This document shows positions 28,776 to 37,449 of a stretch of DNA of 64,000 bases, in pieces. Below the pieces are notes generated by a model. That model had not been told where the DNA came from. It saw only the letters and a list, made by a program, of their open reading frames with translations, and ran no database searches. The stretch is from Nitrobacter sp963807355 (GTDB taxonomy: Bacteria > Pseudomonadota > Alphaproteobacteria > Rhizobiales > Xanthobacteraceae). The translations under genes and the position numbers were made by a program. The stretch is taken from assembly GCA_963807355.1 (NCBI GenBank), contig CAWEBX010000033.1, positions 61,837 through 125,836 of the forward strand, written 5' to 3'. How positions within the stretch are numbered: position 1 is the first letter of the stretch; every line of letters begins with the position of its first letter.

Positions 28776-28954
28776 TGTGCGCCCTCCGAAAACGTCCGGG
28801 CAGTGAGCCGGGCGTCGAGGGCATCAACGTCGAAGTAGCGGACACCAAGCAAGTTGACATGCGGGGGTGCGATTCCGCGCTTGACGTAACTGGATAGCGT
28901 GCTTGCGCTGACCCCAAGTCGCTTCGCCGCGCGATACTGAGAAAGCTTGGTCAT
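28772..28954 (-). CDS. Small excisionase/AlpA-like DNA-binding protein
   Basis: 60 residues from MTKLSQYRAAKRLGVSASTL with a MerR/AlpA-type helix-turn-helix and wing (SSYVKRGIAPPHVNLLGVRY, then FDVDALDARL). Such proteins act as excisionases or regulators of integrase genes in satellites. An AGGATC lies before the start; the longer frame to 28993 lacks a site. It couples to the coiled-coil gene by a 4-bp overlap. Confidence 0.65.
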   Translation of the reverse strand: MTKLSQYRAAKRLGVSASTLSSYVKRGIAPPHVNLLGVRYFDVDALDARLTARTFSEGAQ

Positions 28955-29100
28955 AGGTTTGATCCTTTCGAGCCCGCCCCGGATGGCAGGCAATGACTAA
29001 CTGCCATCCGGTTGGGTTCACAAACTTGCTGGTGAGGTGGTCAGCAAGTGAGTGCGAAACTATCGAACTGTTCGGATCGCGCGAGTATGGTTTGATAGCC

Positions 29101-29643
29101 CTAAGCCGCGTCGCTCTTGCTTTGCGCGGTATTGTCGTTCGCGGGATGCTTGCGGCGGCGGTAGTTGCGCTTGATCCGCAACGCATCACGCTCAGCATCG
29201 CGAGCCTCGATCCGCTCCTTGGCGCGTTCGCGGAGGAATGCTTGATCAGCCGCAAGGTCGACCAGCGCTGACCACACTTCGGGAAGTTCGGCTTTCATCT
29301 TTGCGGCGAGTCGCGCGAGGTCTGCGGCGATTTCGCTGGGCAGAACTTCGATCTTCGGGCACGGGAGAAAGTGCCATCCGATTGCGTTGAAGCACGCTTC
29401 GATAGTCGCAAATGATGGGGCCACGCGATGACGCCAAGATTTCATCGTGCTTCGTAGGATTCCAGACGCTTCGGAGACCTCGTCATAAGACCGGCCGGCA
29501 TCTTTCATCGTGGCGAGAAGCGTTTTTACGACGGGCATCGCCCTCGGAGGGACCGTTAATGCGCGCTGCGCCCGTTGATTTGGCGGTTGAGGGTGCAAAG
29601 GGCCCCGATCGCGGGTGTAAGGACGGTAGCGGTGGTAGGGCAT
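29101..29643 (-). CDS. Helix-turn-helix protein (element A)
   Basis: 180 residues. The N-terminal segment is Arg/Tyr/Pro-rich (MPYHRYRPYTRDRGP). An XRE-like region reads VVKTLLATMKDAGRSYDEVS and EASGILRSTMKSWRHRVAP. Then come IEACFNAIGWHFLPCP and a long basic helix ending RIKRNYRRRKHPANDN. The element B homologue at 44405-44933 is about two-thirds identical by eye, which marks this as a core gene. It is probably the element's repressor or a nucleoid-binding protein. The conserved non-coding block at 29759-29861 lies just upstream. Confidence 0.65.
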   Translation of the reverse strand: MPYHRYRPYTRDRGPLHPQPPNQRAQRALTVPPRAMPVVKTLLATMKDAGRSYDEVSEASGILRSTMKSWRHRVAPSFATIEACFNAIGWHFLPCPKIEVLPSEIAADLARLAAKMKAELPEVWSALVDLAADQAFLRERAKERIEARDAERDALRIKRNYRRRKHPANDNTAQSKSDAA

Positions 29644-29758
29644 TCTCAAAAAACTGCGTTGATGAATCTACACGCAGGTATCGTCCATCGGGTGACCAAA
29701 GGTGAGCCCACTTCGGTAGCCCGATGTTGGCCCCGCAGTCGCCGACCACCTCAATCGC

Positions 29759-29861
29759 GAGAACAACAACCTAGGTTTAAGATTTTATACCTACGATTAC
29801 GTCGGGGTCGCGCGTCACCCGCAGTGGGGCGGGCTTTGGAAGTACCTTTTTACCTTTGTGC
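29759..29861 (-). promoter_or_regulatory. Conserved non-coding block of element A
   Basis: Positions 29838-29861 (24 bases, containing acctttttacctttg) recur exactly on the opposite strand at 44186-44209 in element B. A second shared piece, gagaacaacaacct at 29759-29772, recurs at 44276-44289. The block lies about 115 bp upstream of the HTH gene in both copies. It contains the direct repeat aggtaaaaaggta. It could be a promoter/operator or a replication or transfer origin. Confidence 0.55.
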
Positions 29862-29952
29862 GTTGCATAAAAAGCAAATCCTTCCTAAAATCGCGCGTTT
29901 GGTAGAATTATCTTCACATGCGTTAAACTGACAGTAGTGCGTGGGGTCGCTG

Positions 29953-30126
29953 TCATGCGGTCATGGCTCGACGGCTTAATTTTGAGCCATCCTCATCGCG
30001 CGCTCGGTTCAAATTGAGCGATCGAAAGCGCGTCGCTTCGATTGCCTTCGAGATGCGCTGCTCTTGGTCTTGATCGGCTTCAATGCGCGCCGCTCGCGGG
30101 CATTCGTTCGTCTCGTTCACGTTCAT
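29953..30126 (-). CDS. Small conserved protein of the element (copy A)
   Basis: 57 residues, MNVNETNECPRAARIEADQD, then QEQRISKAIEATRFRSLNL. It has no family I recognise, but element B has a clear homologue at 43913-44133 (DQDQKRRGSKAIES... LNRSIFNRPR) in the same relative place, upstream of the HTH gene. Conservation between copies is the main evidence that it is real. The ribosome site is weak. Confidence 0.45.
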   Translation of the reverse strand: MNVNETNECPRAARIEADQDQEQRISKAIEATRFRSLNLNRARDEDGSKLSRRAMTA

Positions 30127-30299
30127 GATTGGCAAAGATCGCAATCGCGTTGCTCGCGCCCGTGCGAGCAACGGGCGTCTCAAATCAAATTAGGCCCGCT
30201 GAGACGACTTTCGGCTCGGGGCCTCCGGAACCGGCATGGTGGTGGCGCGTTCAATCTTCAGCAGAAAATCCTCCCCGCATTTACAGACTGGAGTCACCG

Positions 30300-30818
30300 A
30301 TGAGAGTGATCCTTGCGCTTGCCTGTCTCCCAATTTTTGGAATGCCGGCGCTTGCTCAGCAGTCCCTCGATAGCCACCCGGTCATCGTTGGTCCATGGAC
30401 CATCGAGACAACCTATAAAGCCGAAAAGTTTGAGAACTGCACCATGACTCGAACCGCGGATGGGTTGGGCGTCATGTTCGTGCGCAATCAGGAAGGCCTC
30501 ATGTTGTCCATCGAGTTGCCGAAGTGGAAGCTCGAACGCGGCAAAGCATATTCCGTACATCTGTTCGCAGGTCCACGGTCGATCGAGGCGAAGGCGCTAG
30601 CGGGATCGAAATCCGTCATGATCGCGCTGGCAGATGCCGCCTTCAACAAAGGGCTCCGAACCGCCGACAGTCTGGAGGTTGAAGGCGAAGGAACAACGTT
30701 TCGTCTGCCGCTCGAAGGCAGCGCGGCAGGGCTGGACCGTCTGGACCTCTGTCTCGAAAAAAACGTCCGGCAGAGTCCTGATTCCAATCCGTTCGTTGCA
30801 CCCGCCAAGCGGCCATAA
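30300..30818 (+). CDS. Exported protein, possibly IalB-like (element A cargo)
   Basis: 172 residues with signal peptide MRVILALACLPIFGMPALAQ. The mature protein is beta-rich with two cysteines (KFENCTMTRTADGLGVMFVR and LDRLDLCLEKN), and the order 'GPWTIE...C...L' loosely recalls the invasion-associated IalB family. It points opposite to the surrounding element genes and has no partner in element B, which has other genes in this slot. It is therefore probably cargo. Confidence 0.6.
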   Translation: MRVILALACLPIFGMPALAQQSLDSHPVIVGPWTIETTYKAEKFENCTMTRTADGLGVMFVRNQEGLMLSIELPKWKLERGKAYSVHLFAGPRSIEAKALAGSKSVMIALADAAFNKGLRTADSLEVEGEGTTFRLPLEGSAAGLDRLDLCLEKNVRQSPDSNPFVAPAKRP

Positions 30819-31043
30819 CTCCGGCCCGAGCTAACCCGTCGAACCCACCTGCCGTGGTAGTTGCTCACCGCAGAACCGGCGCAGTTCATTCTGTGCCCGA
30901 TATGGAAGATATGGATTGGGCCACGGTGGTTTTACCCGGCAGGCCGGAGAATGAGATCAAGACCGACATGCTACAAGCATTGCCCGTTCGAGAAAAAGCC
31001 GAGGCAATCGCGAAGGCGTCGGTAGAGTTACCCCTCACCAGCC

Positions 31044-31334
31044 TCACCCAACCAGGCCTCCGAAAACGCGCACCAACTCGCCGAGCGGCATTGTCTCCGG
31101 TTGCCATTCGGCCAACCCGGTTGGGTGTTCAATCTCAAGGTCTACCAGGGGGGCTAGTTTGGTTTCAAGCCAAGACCGCAGGGCCGATGGTTGGCCGATA
31201 ATGGCGGGAGATAGTAGCCGTTGGCCCGCTTCTGGCCTGGGCCAGCCTTCTGGTGAATTTTCGCACCGGGGAGGAGTTGGTGGTTTCTCTAATAGAATAT
31301 TGTCGTTAGAGATTTCTACCGACTCCTCTAGCAT
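31044..31334 (-). CDS. Short WLETKLAP-motif protein (element A)
   Basis: 96 residues from MLEESVEISNDNILLEKPPT. The core PSALRSWLETKLAPLVDLEI is similar to TMRKWLETRLGPVAHVEVER in the C-terminal region of the adjacent helicase, so it looks like a duplicated helicase tail module. The tail EWQPETMPLGELVRVFGG is conserved in the broken element B copy at 42871-43058. It starts five bases after the helicase stop, in one operon. The alternative start at 31367 overlaps the helicase. Confidence 0.6.
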   Translation of the reverse strand: MLEESVEISNDNILLEKPPTPPRCENSPEGWPRPEAGQRLLSPAIIGQPSALRSWLETKLAPLVDLEIEHPTGLAEWQPETMPLGELVRVFGGLVG

Positions 31335-31339
31335 GTCTT

Positions 31340-33868
31340 TCAGACAAATCGAACGCCTTGCGAGCATTCTCTCGCTACGCTTGATTCTTCGACCGCTTCG
31401 TTTTCGTCGCGCTCTGCGACTCCGTCTGCTTCGGTCAGTGCCGCATCGTCCGTTTCGGTCATCTTCATAGTCGTCTCAAAGCCTGACAGTGGCCGGGTCA
31501 GTCGAACGATAATGTCGGCGAAGGGCTGCGTCATCTCGTTGATAGGCGCGTCTCGCCTCATCTTCGCGAGCATCGCCAGCGCAGGCGCGCTGTGCTTCAC
31601 CGGCAGTCGTTCCACCTCGACATGCGCCACCGGGCCTAGCCGGGTTTCCAGCCACTTGCGCATGGTTGCGTTGTCTTGCGGGCCGTGCGGGAGTGCTACC
31701 GCCTCGTTGGGGCCAAAGCCGGAGCCAGACCTCCGGTAGGTCACCTTGCGAGGGAGGGCGACTAAGGGAGGCGGCGAGGTTGGGGAGGTTTTCCTTTTAA
31801 GAATAGATTCTTTAAAGGCATTCCTCCCCAACCTCTTCACCGCGTCCTTGGCCTGATGTTCCGATACCCTGGCGAACGCCCGCTCGATGTCGCGCCTGTT
31901 ATTCAGCCACACACCGGAATCAGCCATGTCTCCGAGCGCGCCCCGCTCGACCTTGTCCCATGCCTCGACCCTGTCGACGACAATCGGCAACGGAATGTCA
32001 CAGACAATATCAATCCGGCACGTAGCGCCGCGCGTGCGCCGGTGGGCTCTGGCCCGTCCGATCGCCTGGACAAGCTCGGCCTCGGTCACCAGCTTGCGCA
32101 GGGCTTCGACGGTGGGGTTCTTGTGTTGGAACATCTTCGTGGCCACAACCGCGCCCGACGCGGTCAGGATGCCGCCGTCGACCATTGCGTACCCCAGTCG
32201 CTTCGTGCCGTCCTCTCGCTCAATCCACGTCCGATCAAACTCAGGCACGGGCATACCAGTGAACACGGCTGCCAGTGCCTCCATCTCAAGGACGGGCGGC
32301 AGCAACCGGCCGATCACGATCAGGCCTGCGACGTTCTCGAAATCGTTCAGGCCGGACAGATTGCCGAAGTAAGCGAGCCGCACGTTGTCGGGCAGACCAC
32401 CGGCCCGCTCCCATTCCTCCACGAGCGTCTTGTACGTGATGACGCAAACGTCGCCATGGATCAGTCCGGCGCGCGCCTGAATGAATCGCAGGATGTCCGC
32501 CCGGTTCCGCTTGCCCTCGTCAATGATCACGCTCTTGCCGGTCTTGTCGTCGGTTCGGATGCCGAGCGCCCGCATGCCGACCTGCGCGCCGGTGATTTGC
32601 CGCGTCTGCACGTATGGCGACCAGTGTGCGACGATGTCCGCCTTCTCCTCGACGCGCAGCCCGAGCACAGTCGATAGCAACTCGGTGCTAGGCGCAGTCG
32701 CATCAAGGATCAGCGTCGCTGTTCGCCAGCTTTCGTGAACCGTCTTCAGCGGCCGAAACCCGAAGGTCTCGGAGTCGGCGATCCAGATGCGGCCGGACTC
32801 TTCGTGCCCGGCGTCGAGTAACGCGGCGATCTCAGCCCAGAAGTCAACCATATGTCGGGCGTGCTTAATGGCGCGGCCACGATCCCGGATCACGGTCGCG
32901 CGTTGCTCTTTGGTCATGCCCGGCTGGATCACGAGAACGTCCGCGCGGCCAAGTTCGATCTTGCTCCTACGCCGCGCGCCGTCGGCCGTGATCCCATGAC
33001 TCTCAAGCGTCGAGCGGGTCAGCGGCCGGCGTCCAGCGCCATCCATCAGAATGTCGATCAAAGCGCCGTTGTAATCCCCCGCGACGGCCGCGATGTCGGA
33101 CAGCAGAATCTCGGTCACCTTGCTATCAACGGCACCGCTGATGAACTTCTCGTCGGCAACCAGAATATCGGCCCTCGGGATGAAGTCCGGCCGCTTGTGA
33201 TACAGCGTTTGCGACGGATACACCCAAACCCGTGAGCGCTTCAGCCGCTGCGCCTCGCGGCCGCACTTTTCGGTGAGCGCGCAGCGCCATTCCTCTAATA
33301 AATCGCAAACCGACTGCCGAATGTTGACGCCGCACTTCAGCGCATCCTCGTAGGCCGCGATGTCCAGACACATCTTGGCCTCTGGCGGTGCGCCGGGGCG
33401 GCGGTCAGGCTGCTTGTACCCGCGATAGACTTCCGCTGTCACGCCATAGTCGGCGAGAAGGTCTTCAATCACATCCTCGGCAAGCTCATGCCTCGGCACG
33501 ATGTAGTCGATTTGCAGGACAGGATTCGCCTTAAGCACTGCCGCGATCATAGCCTTCCCAACGTGGGACTTGCCGAGTCCCGTCTCCAAGCGCATGAGCC
33601 ACGCGGGCGGGATTGGTTGTAGCAGGCCGCCAGAGCCCTCGAAGGCGTTCATCGCGAGCCGGTACTCGGCCACAGTACCGCGCGTCAGCCCGTCGCCGAA
33701 GAACGCGAGGAGGGCATCAGCAAGCTTGCGCTCCGCCTCCTCTACCGGCTTGCGCCTGTCAGGGTACGTCGGCATCACCACCGGAGCGACAGCCGTCTCC
33801 ACCGGCGCGAAAGTCGCGGGCTCGATCTTGATCAGCCGCTTGGCCCGTTCCTTCCGTGCGTCTGTCAT
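31340..33868 (-). CDS. SF2-like helicase/ATPase of the element (copy A)
   Basis: 842 residues, intact. Walker A is RLETGLGKSHVGKAMIAAVL (about residue 90). IDYIVPRHELAEDVIEDLL resembles motif Ia, and ADILVADEKFISGAV is a Walker B-like site. LILDATAPSTELLSTVLG is a motif III-like turn, and AELVQAIGRARAHRRTRG is the arginine-finger motif VI. This order fits superfamily 2 DNA helicases of the DinG/Rad3-like or phage type. The C-terminal 180 residues hold a variable linker and the WLETRLGP module. Its start overlaps the primase stop by four bases, so primase and helicase are made together for element replication. Confidence 0.65.
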   Translation of the reverse strand: MTDARKERAKRLIKIEPATFAPVETAVAPVVMPTYPDRRKPVEEAERKLADALLAFFGDGLTRGTVAEYRLAMNAFEGSGGLLQPIPPAWLMRLETGLGKSHVGKAMIAAVLKANPVLQIDYIVPRHELAEDVIEDLLADYGVTAEVYRGYKQPDRRPGAPPEAKMCLDIAAYEDALKCGVNIRQSVCDLLEEWRCALTEKCGREAQRLKRSRVWVYPSQTLYHKRPDFIPRADILVADEKFISGAVDSKVTEILLSDIAAVAGDYNGALIDILMDGAGRRPLTRSTLESHGITADGARRRSKIELGRADVLVIQPGMTKEQRATVIRDRGRAIKHARHMVDFWAEIAALLDAGHEESGRIWIADSETFGFRPLKTVHESWRTATLILDATAPSTELLSTVLGLRVEEKADIVAHWSPYVQTRQITGAQVGMRALGIRTDDKTGKSVIIDEGKRNRADILRFIQARAGLIHGDVCVITYKTLVEEWERAGGLPDNVRLAYFGNLSGLNDFENVAGLIVIGRLLPPVLEMEALAAVFTGMPVPEFDRTWIEREDGTKRLGYAMVDGGILTASGAVVATKMFQHKNPTVEALRKLVTEAELVQAIGRARAHRRTRGATCRIDIVCDIPLPIVVDRVEAWDKVERGALGDMADSGVWLNNRRDIERAFARVSEHQAKDAVKRLGRNAFKESILKRKTSPTSPPPLVALPRKVTYRRSGSGFGPNEAVALPHGPQDNATMRKWLETRLGPVAHVEVERLPVKHSAPALAMLAKMRRDAPINEMTQPFADIIVRLTRPLSGFETTMKMTETDDAALTEADGVAERDENEAVEESSVARECSQGVRFV

Positions 33869-34827
33869 GACGCGGCCTGCAACACGTCGTTAAGGTCACC
33901 GTGCTCCGGCGTTGCGAGCAGAACTTCGCGGCCGGCCTCAAGCCACCGCCCCGCGCACGACACAGAGGCGCGCACGTTTGCCTTGTCTAGCTCGCCCGTG
34001 TCCTTGCGCTCGCGGAAGATCGTCAGCGACTCGATGCCGGCCAGTACGGGGAACGAAGCGATGGCCCCGGCCGAGCCGGTCGCCCAAGCTGGCGCAAGGT
34101 CGAGGTACATTCCTGACAAGCACGTCTCGATGCCTTCGCCGATGTGCAGGCCGCGAGTGCACATCCTCGTCCGGGCTCAGCTTGATCGCGGCACCCTTCG
34201 CGCGTCCGAGCATCTTCTTCTCCAGCTTGGCCCCCCGGGGGGACAAGAACGTCCGGTGGATTCCGCAAGGCTCATTACTCCGAAGATCACGCATAAGTGC
34301 GACCATCCCCGGCACCCGGCGACCTTCGTAGAGCAACCCCTCGTGAAACCGAATCACTAGTCCGCGATCTCTGCGGGAATCGGCAGCAGGCGACCAGCAA
34401 GATAGGACTCGACAATGGTGCCGCGCGGCTCAATGGCCTGGCGCCAGATCCGCTCTGCGAGTTCCGTATAATTGTCATTGGCCGCTGCAAGCATCGGCAA
34501 GGGCTCAATCGGTTCCTGTACGGCAATATGGCCGCCCACAAACTGGATGGCCCATTGCTTCGCCGGCAAGAAATCCAGCTCAAGCCGCAAAGAGATCAAA
34601 TCAAAGACGTCGCCGCCTTTGCCTGCTTCGTGGTCAAAGTAACTTCCGATCTTGGGCCCACCCACCATGACCGATAGGCTGCCGTGCGTTCCATACCGCC
34701 AATTGGTGCGGCTGGAGAGCTTGCGATTGGGGGAGCCGTAAAGATAGCTAGCAAGATCAGCCATGCGCTTGTGAATGGCGCAGCGCAGCGCATTCATATC
34801 CGAGCTGACGTTCATCGTATGTATCAT
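33865..34827 (-). pseudogene. Toprim primase of the element (copy A), frameshifted
   Basis: Three frames join into one protein of about 320 residues. The N part is MNALRCAIHKRMADLASYLY, then YGTHGSLSVMVGGPKIGSYF and DHEAGKGGDVFDLISLRLE (zinc-less primase N domain). The middle piece VPGMVALMRDLRSNEPCGIH, then KKMLGRAKGAAIKLSPDED follows a stop at about 34358. The C-terminal Toprim part is GLHIGEGIETCLSGMYLDLA to LTIFRERKDTGELDK (EGIET glutamate). The shifts at about 34358 and 34165 are single-base. Copy B (39449-40387) is broken at the second boundary too, so a real programmed shift there cannot be excluded. Confidence 0.6.
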
Positions 34828-34829
34828 GA

Positions 34830-35039
34830 TCAGCGCCGATACTCAGAAGTGGAAGTTCGCGCATGCTCTGCGATCCACTTATCGAGTACGTGCAGATCGT
34901 ACAGAACGCGCCTTCCCACTTTAAAATAGCGCGGACCGCCACCATAAACGCGGTACTTGTTCAGCGCCGAAACCGAGAGCCCAGTATGCCGAGCAGCTCC
35001 TTTAGTATCTGCAAGCTTCGTATCGAAAGGAAAATTCAT
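34830..35039 (-). CDS. Excisionase-like helix-turn-helix protein
   Basis: 69 residues with a MerR/AlpA-type domain: ARHTGLSVSALNKYRVYGGG, then PRYFKVGRRVLYDLHVLDKW. Proteins of this shape bind att sites or integrase promoters. It sits directly before the primase (2-bp gap) and after the 183-residue hypothetical gene. Confidence 0.75.
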   Translation of the reverse strand: MNFPFDTKLADTKGAARHTGLSVSALNKYRVYGGGPRYFKVGRRVLYDLHVLDKWIAEHARTSTSEYRR

Positions 35040-35148
35040 ATTCTCGTCTCCAACACCAGATCACCTAGTGACAAGACGAATAATCAACTGCCGTTTCTCA
35101 CAAAGATAGAAGGTAGACTTTATGACCTCCCGTCTCCCAAAGGCGCTA

Positions 35149-35700
35149 TTATCTTTTCGATTTCTCCAAACGCTTCGCAGCCTCCCATAGCGCGGCACTG
35201 GCTGTGCCGTCGCATTTAGCTCTCCTCCAACTCGACGGAGGGAGGATGCGCCCATTTTTCGCTAGGGACGGTAAATTCTTGAGAGATTGCGGCTTTATTT
35301 TCTTTTCTTCCTTTCGCCCGCGATTTAACTGGCGTGCAAGCACATCTGCCGCTTTGTCATAACTGCCATGTTGTTTTTTTAATCCGTTAAGGACGATGAG
35401 ATTTATCCAGCTTTCATCGGATGGATCCGGCCCATTCTTCTTCAATCCCCGTTCAACAGGAGTATCGAGCTGCAAAACAGGCTCATGCTTCATCAGAAGG
35501 GTAAGAGCCAGCCTACGCCAACCAGTGGGCGTTGGATCGCACGCATAATAGTTGAGTAAGGCCGACAACCTCTCTTCGATCTCGTTGATCAAGTCCGACG
35601 GGGAAGTCTCGTTTGTCACAAAGATGGGCGGGCGCTCAAGCGTAGCGTACCACTCCGGGTCATCCCCCAGGTATTCTGGCCAGTCATTAATCTTCGCCAA
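35149..35700 (-). CDS. Hypothetical protein between integrase and HTH (element A)
   Basis: 183 residues, MAKINDWPEYLGDDPEWYAT, intact, without membrane segments or signal. The C-terminal third is strongly basic (LNRGRKEEKKIKPQSLKN). It has the same position relative to the integrase as the unrelated-looking 184-residue gene in element B (38799-39353). No function assigned. The 250 bases before the integrase hold nothing clear. Confidence 0.6.
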   Translation of the reverse strand: MAKINDWPEYLGDDPEWYATLERPPIFVTNETSPSDLINEIEERLSALLNYYACDPTPTGWRRLALTLLMKHEPVLQLDTPVERGLKKNGPDPSDESWINLIVLNGLKKQHGSYDKAADVLARQLNRGRKEEKKIKPQSLKNLPSLAKNGRILPPSSWRRAKCDGTASAALWEAAKRLEKSKR

Positions 35701-35947
35701 TTTTCTTTTTCCTGATGGTTTTGCGCGGTACCCCGCCCATTCAGCCCACCTACAACATTGTCAGTGATTCATTCGACACTTTACGAAGCGGATCGTTGTC
35801 GAGGTGCGCGTACCGCGTTGTCGTCGCGAGCTGCGAACTTCCGACGATAAGGCAAGCCAGGACAATCGCTTGCCCCTACGCTTACAAGCCAACTTGCAGC
35901 CCCAAGAACTGTTCTAGATGTCATATTTGACGCAAATCTCGCCGAAC

Positions 35948-37243
35948 CTAGGCATTGGTTATAAGTGCCACGTGATGCGCCCAGGCCGCTAGGGCCTCGC
36001 GCTTTTCATCCCTCCAATCGTGGCGCTGATACACGCCGGCAATACCTGAACGTGATCCGCTCACATGATTGAGGACGGCTTCTGTGACTTCGAAACGAAC
36101 GCCAAGCCTTTGGAGGCCGGTTGCTAATGTTCGACGAAGGTCATGAACTCGCCAAGGCGAAATAGGATCGGAATCGGCCGAACGTTTTGCTAATATGGCA
36201 TCCATTGTATTGTCGAGGCGCTGCTTCAATTTCCCAAATCCCGAAATCGGCGTTTTTCCTGTCGTGGTGAAGATCAGCCCTTTGAGAGGCCAAGCCTCGC
36301 CATCCGAGAGCGAGTTGATGACCGCAATAGCCGCTGGAGTTAGCGCCACCTCGTGAGATAGACCATTCTTGCAACGCTCGGCGGGAATGGTCCACGTTTG
36401 CGCGTTGTGCGACAATTCTATCCAATCCATCCCTGCCACCTCCTGCCGCCGTTGACCGGTCAGAATGAGGAGGCGAAAGAAGGCACCATAAAGACTTCCG
36501 AGAGCGGCCGAACCGGCCCACGCAAGAGCTATTTCCCTATCACTCAGCACACGGTCGCGAGCCGGAACGGCGCGGACAGGCTCGGTGCCTTCTAACGGGG
36601 ACCGTTCTAGGTCGCCCCGACTCACGGCCCAGCGAAACAGCTTCCTCAGCGTTGAGTGCATCAGCTTCGCCATCGCGGGCCGATCGGCCATAGCATCGAA
36701 CAAACGGGCGAGGTCAGAACGACGAATGTCCGGCAGTGCTTTCCTCTCCAAGATCGGTATCGCGTCTTTGGCCAACATGGCCTTTGCGTAGTCAGCTCGT
36801 TTCCAGTTCGGTTTTAAATATCGTTCATAGAAAAGATCGACGTATGAGGAGAAGGCTAGATCGACGGCCAACCGCCGGCGTTCACGATCCGCATCAATGG
36901 GGTCGACACCAGTCTCAACTAGGTGTGCTAAGCGACGAGCTTCTTTGCGGGCCGTGTCGGGGGTCCATGGTGACCCATGTTTGCCTATCGTATGCCGCCG
37001 AGTCCGCGCTTCGCGGCCACCAAGCCGATATTGGTAGACGTAGGACCGAACGCCATTCGGGGTAACCCGAAGCCCGAACCCTTTCTCTTTGGTGTCCCAA
37101 AGGAAGGTTGTCGATGCTGTTTTGGCAGCGCGATCAACGGCGGTTTTTGTGATTTCGATCGTCGCCAAACTGTACCGCCCCGTGTCATCACCATGTAAGC
37201 ACCATATTGATAGCTTCCGGCAACCGGATGCAAGTCCATCCAA
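35948..37243 (-). CDS. int: Tyrosine integrase of the tRNA-Phe island
   Basis: 431 residues. The N-terminal arm-binding domain (DUF4102-type) reads FLWDTKEKGFGLRVTPNGVR, with core-binding helices around KALPDIRRSDLARLFDAM. The catalytic set is visible: Arg in LLILTGQRRQEVAGMDW, HDLRRTLATGLQRLG (His-x-x-Arg), and the nucleophile Tyr in GSRSGIAGVYQRHDW. It reads away from attR at 37317-37363, 74 bp upstream, so it is the enzyme expected to integrate at tRNA-Phe. The true start may be internal, since the first 25 residues lack family similarity. Confidence 0.9.
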   Translation of the reverse strand: MDGLASGCRKLSIWCLHGDDTGRYSLATIEITKTAVDRAAKTASTTFLWDTKEKGFGLRVTPNGVRSYVYQYRLGGREARTRRHTIGKHGSPWTPDTARKEARRLAHLVETGVDPIDADRERRRLAVDLAFSSYVDLFYERYLKPNWKRADYAKAMLAKDAIPILERKALPDIRRSDLARLFDAMADRPAMAKLMHSTLRKLFRWAVSRGDLERSPLEGTEPVRAVPARDRVLSDREIALAWAGSAALGSLYGAFFRLLILTGQRRQEVAGMDWIELSHNAQTWTIPAERCKNGLSHEVALTPAAIAVINSLSDGEAWPLKGLIFTTTGKTPISGFGKLKQRLDNTMDAILAKRSADSDPISPWRVHDLRRTLATGLQRLGVRFEVTEAVLNHVSGSRSGIAGVYQRHDWRDEKREALAAWAHHVALITNA

Positions 37244-37316
37244 CGTTACTCATTGGGGATCAAGCAGCTAGGATCTGGAGGCAATCTTAGGAAACTGGCG
37301 GAAATGCAATGCGGCA

Positions 37317-37363
37317 ACTGAAAATCGCAGTGTCGGTGGTTCGATCCCGCCCCTGGGCACCAT
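37317..37363 (+). repeat. attR core: duplicated tRNA-Phe 3' end
   Basis: Identical over 47 bases to the 3' part of tRNA-Phe at 10486-10532. The 5' half of the tRNA is missing here, so it is not a functional tRNA. It separates the integrases of elements A (left) and B (right). Confidence 0.93.
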
Positions 37364-37449
37364 AGGTTCGCTAAGTAGCTGAACTACTGGGATAATCGAG
37401 CGCAAAAACGGCCTTCAATCACCCGAGTGTAGCACACGGGTGAGGCACA

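Larger units (their letters stand above)
10533..37363. mobile_element. Genomic island integrated at tRNA-Phe
   Basis: The island is bounded by the 47-bp attL/attR repeats. It carries a tyrosine integrase at the right end (35948-37243, reading inward), a primase-helicase module, transposase debris and an arsenic/metal resistance cargo (19.3-27.2 kb). Many genes in its left third are frameshifted, while the cargo transporters are intact. Conjugation genes were not seen, so it is probably mobilisable or defective rather than self-transmissible. Confidence 0.85.

Noticed and set aside
37317..37363. A second tRNA-Phe gene
   Set aside because: Only the 3' 47 bases are present; the acceptor 5' strand and D-arm are missing, so it is an att copy.
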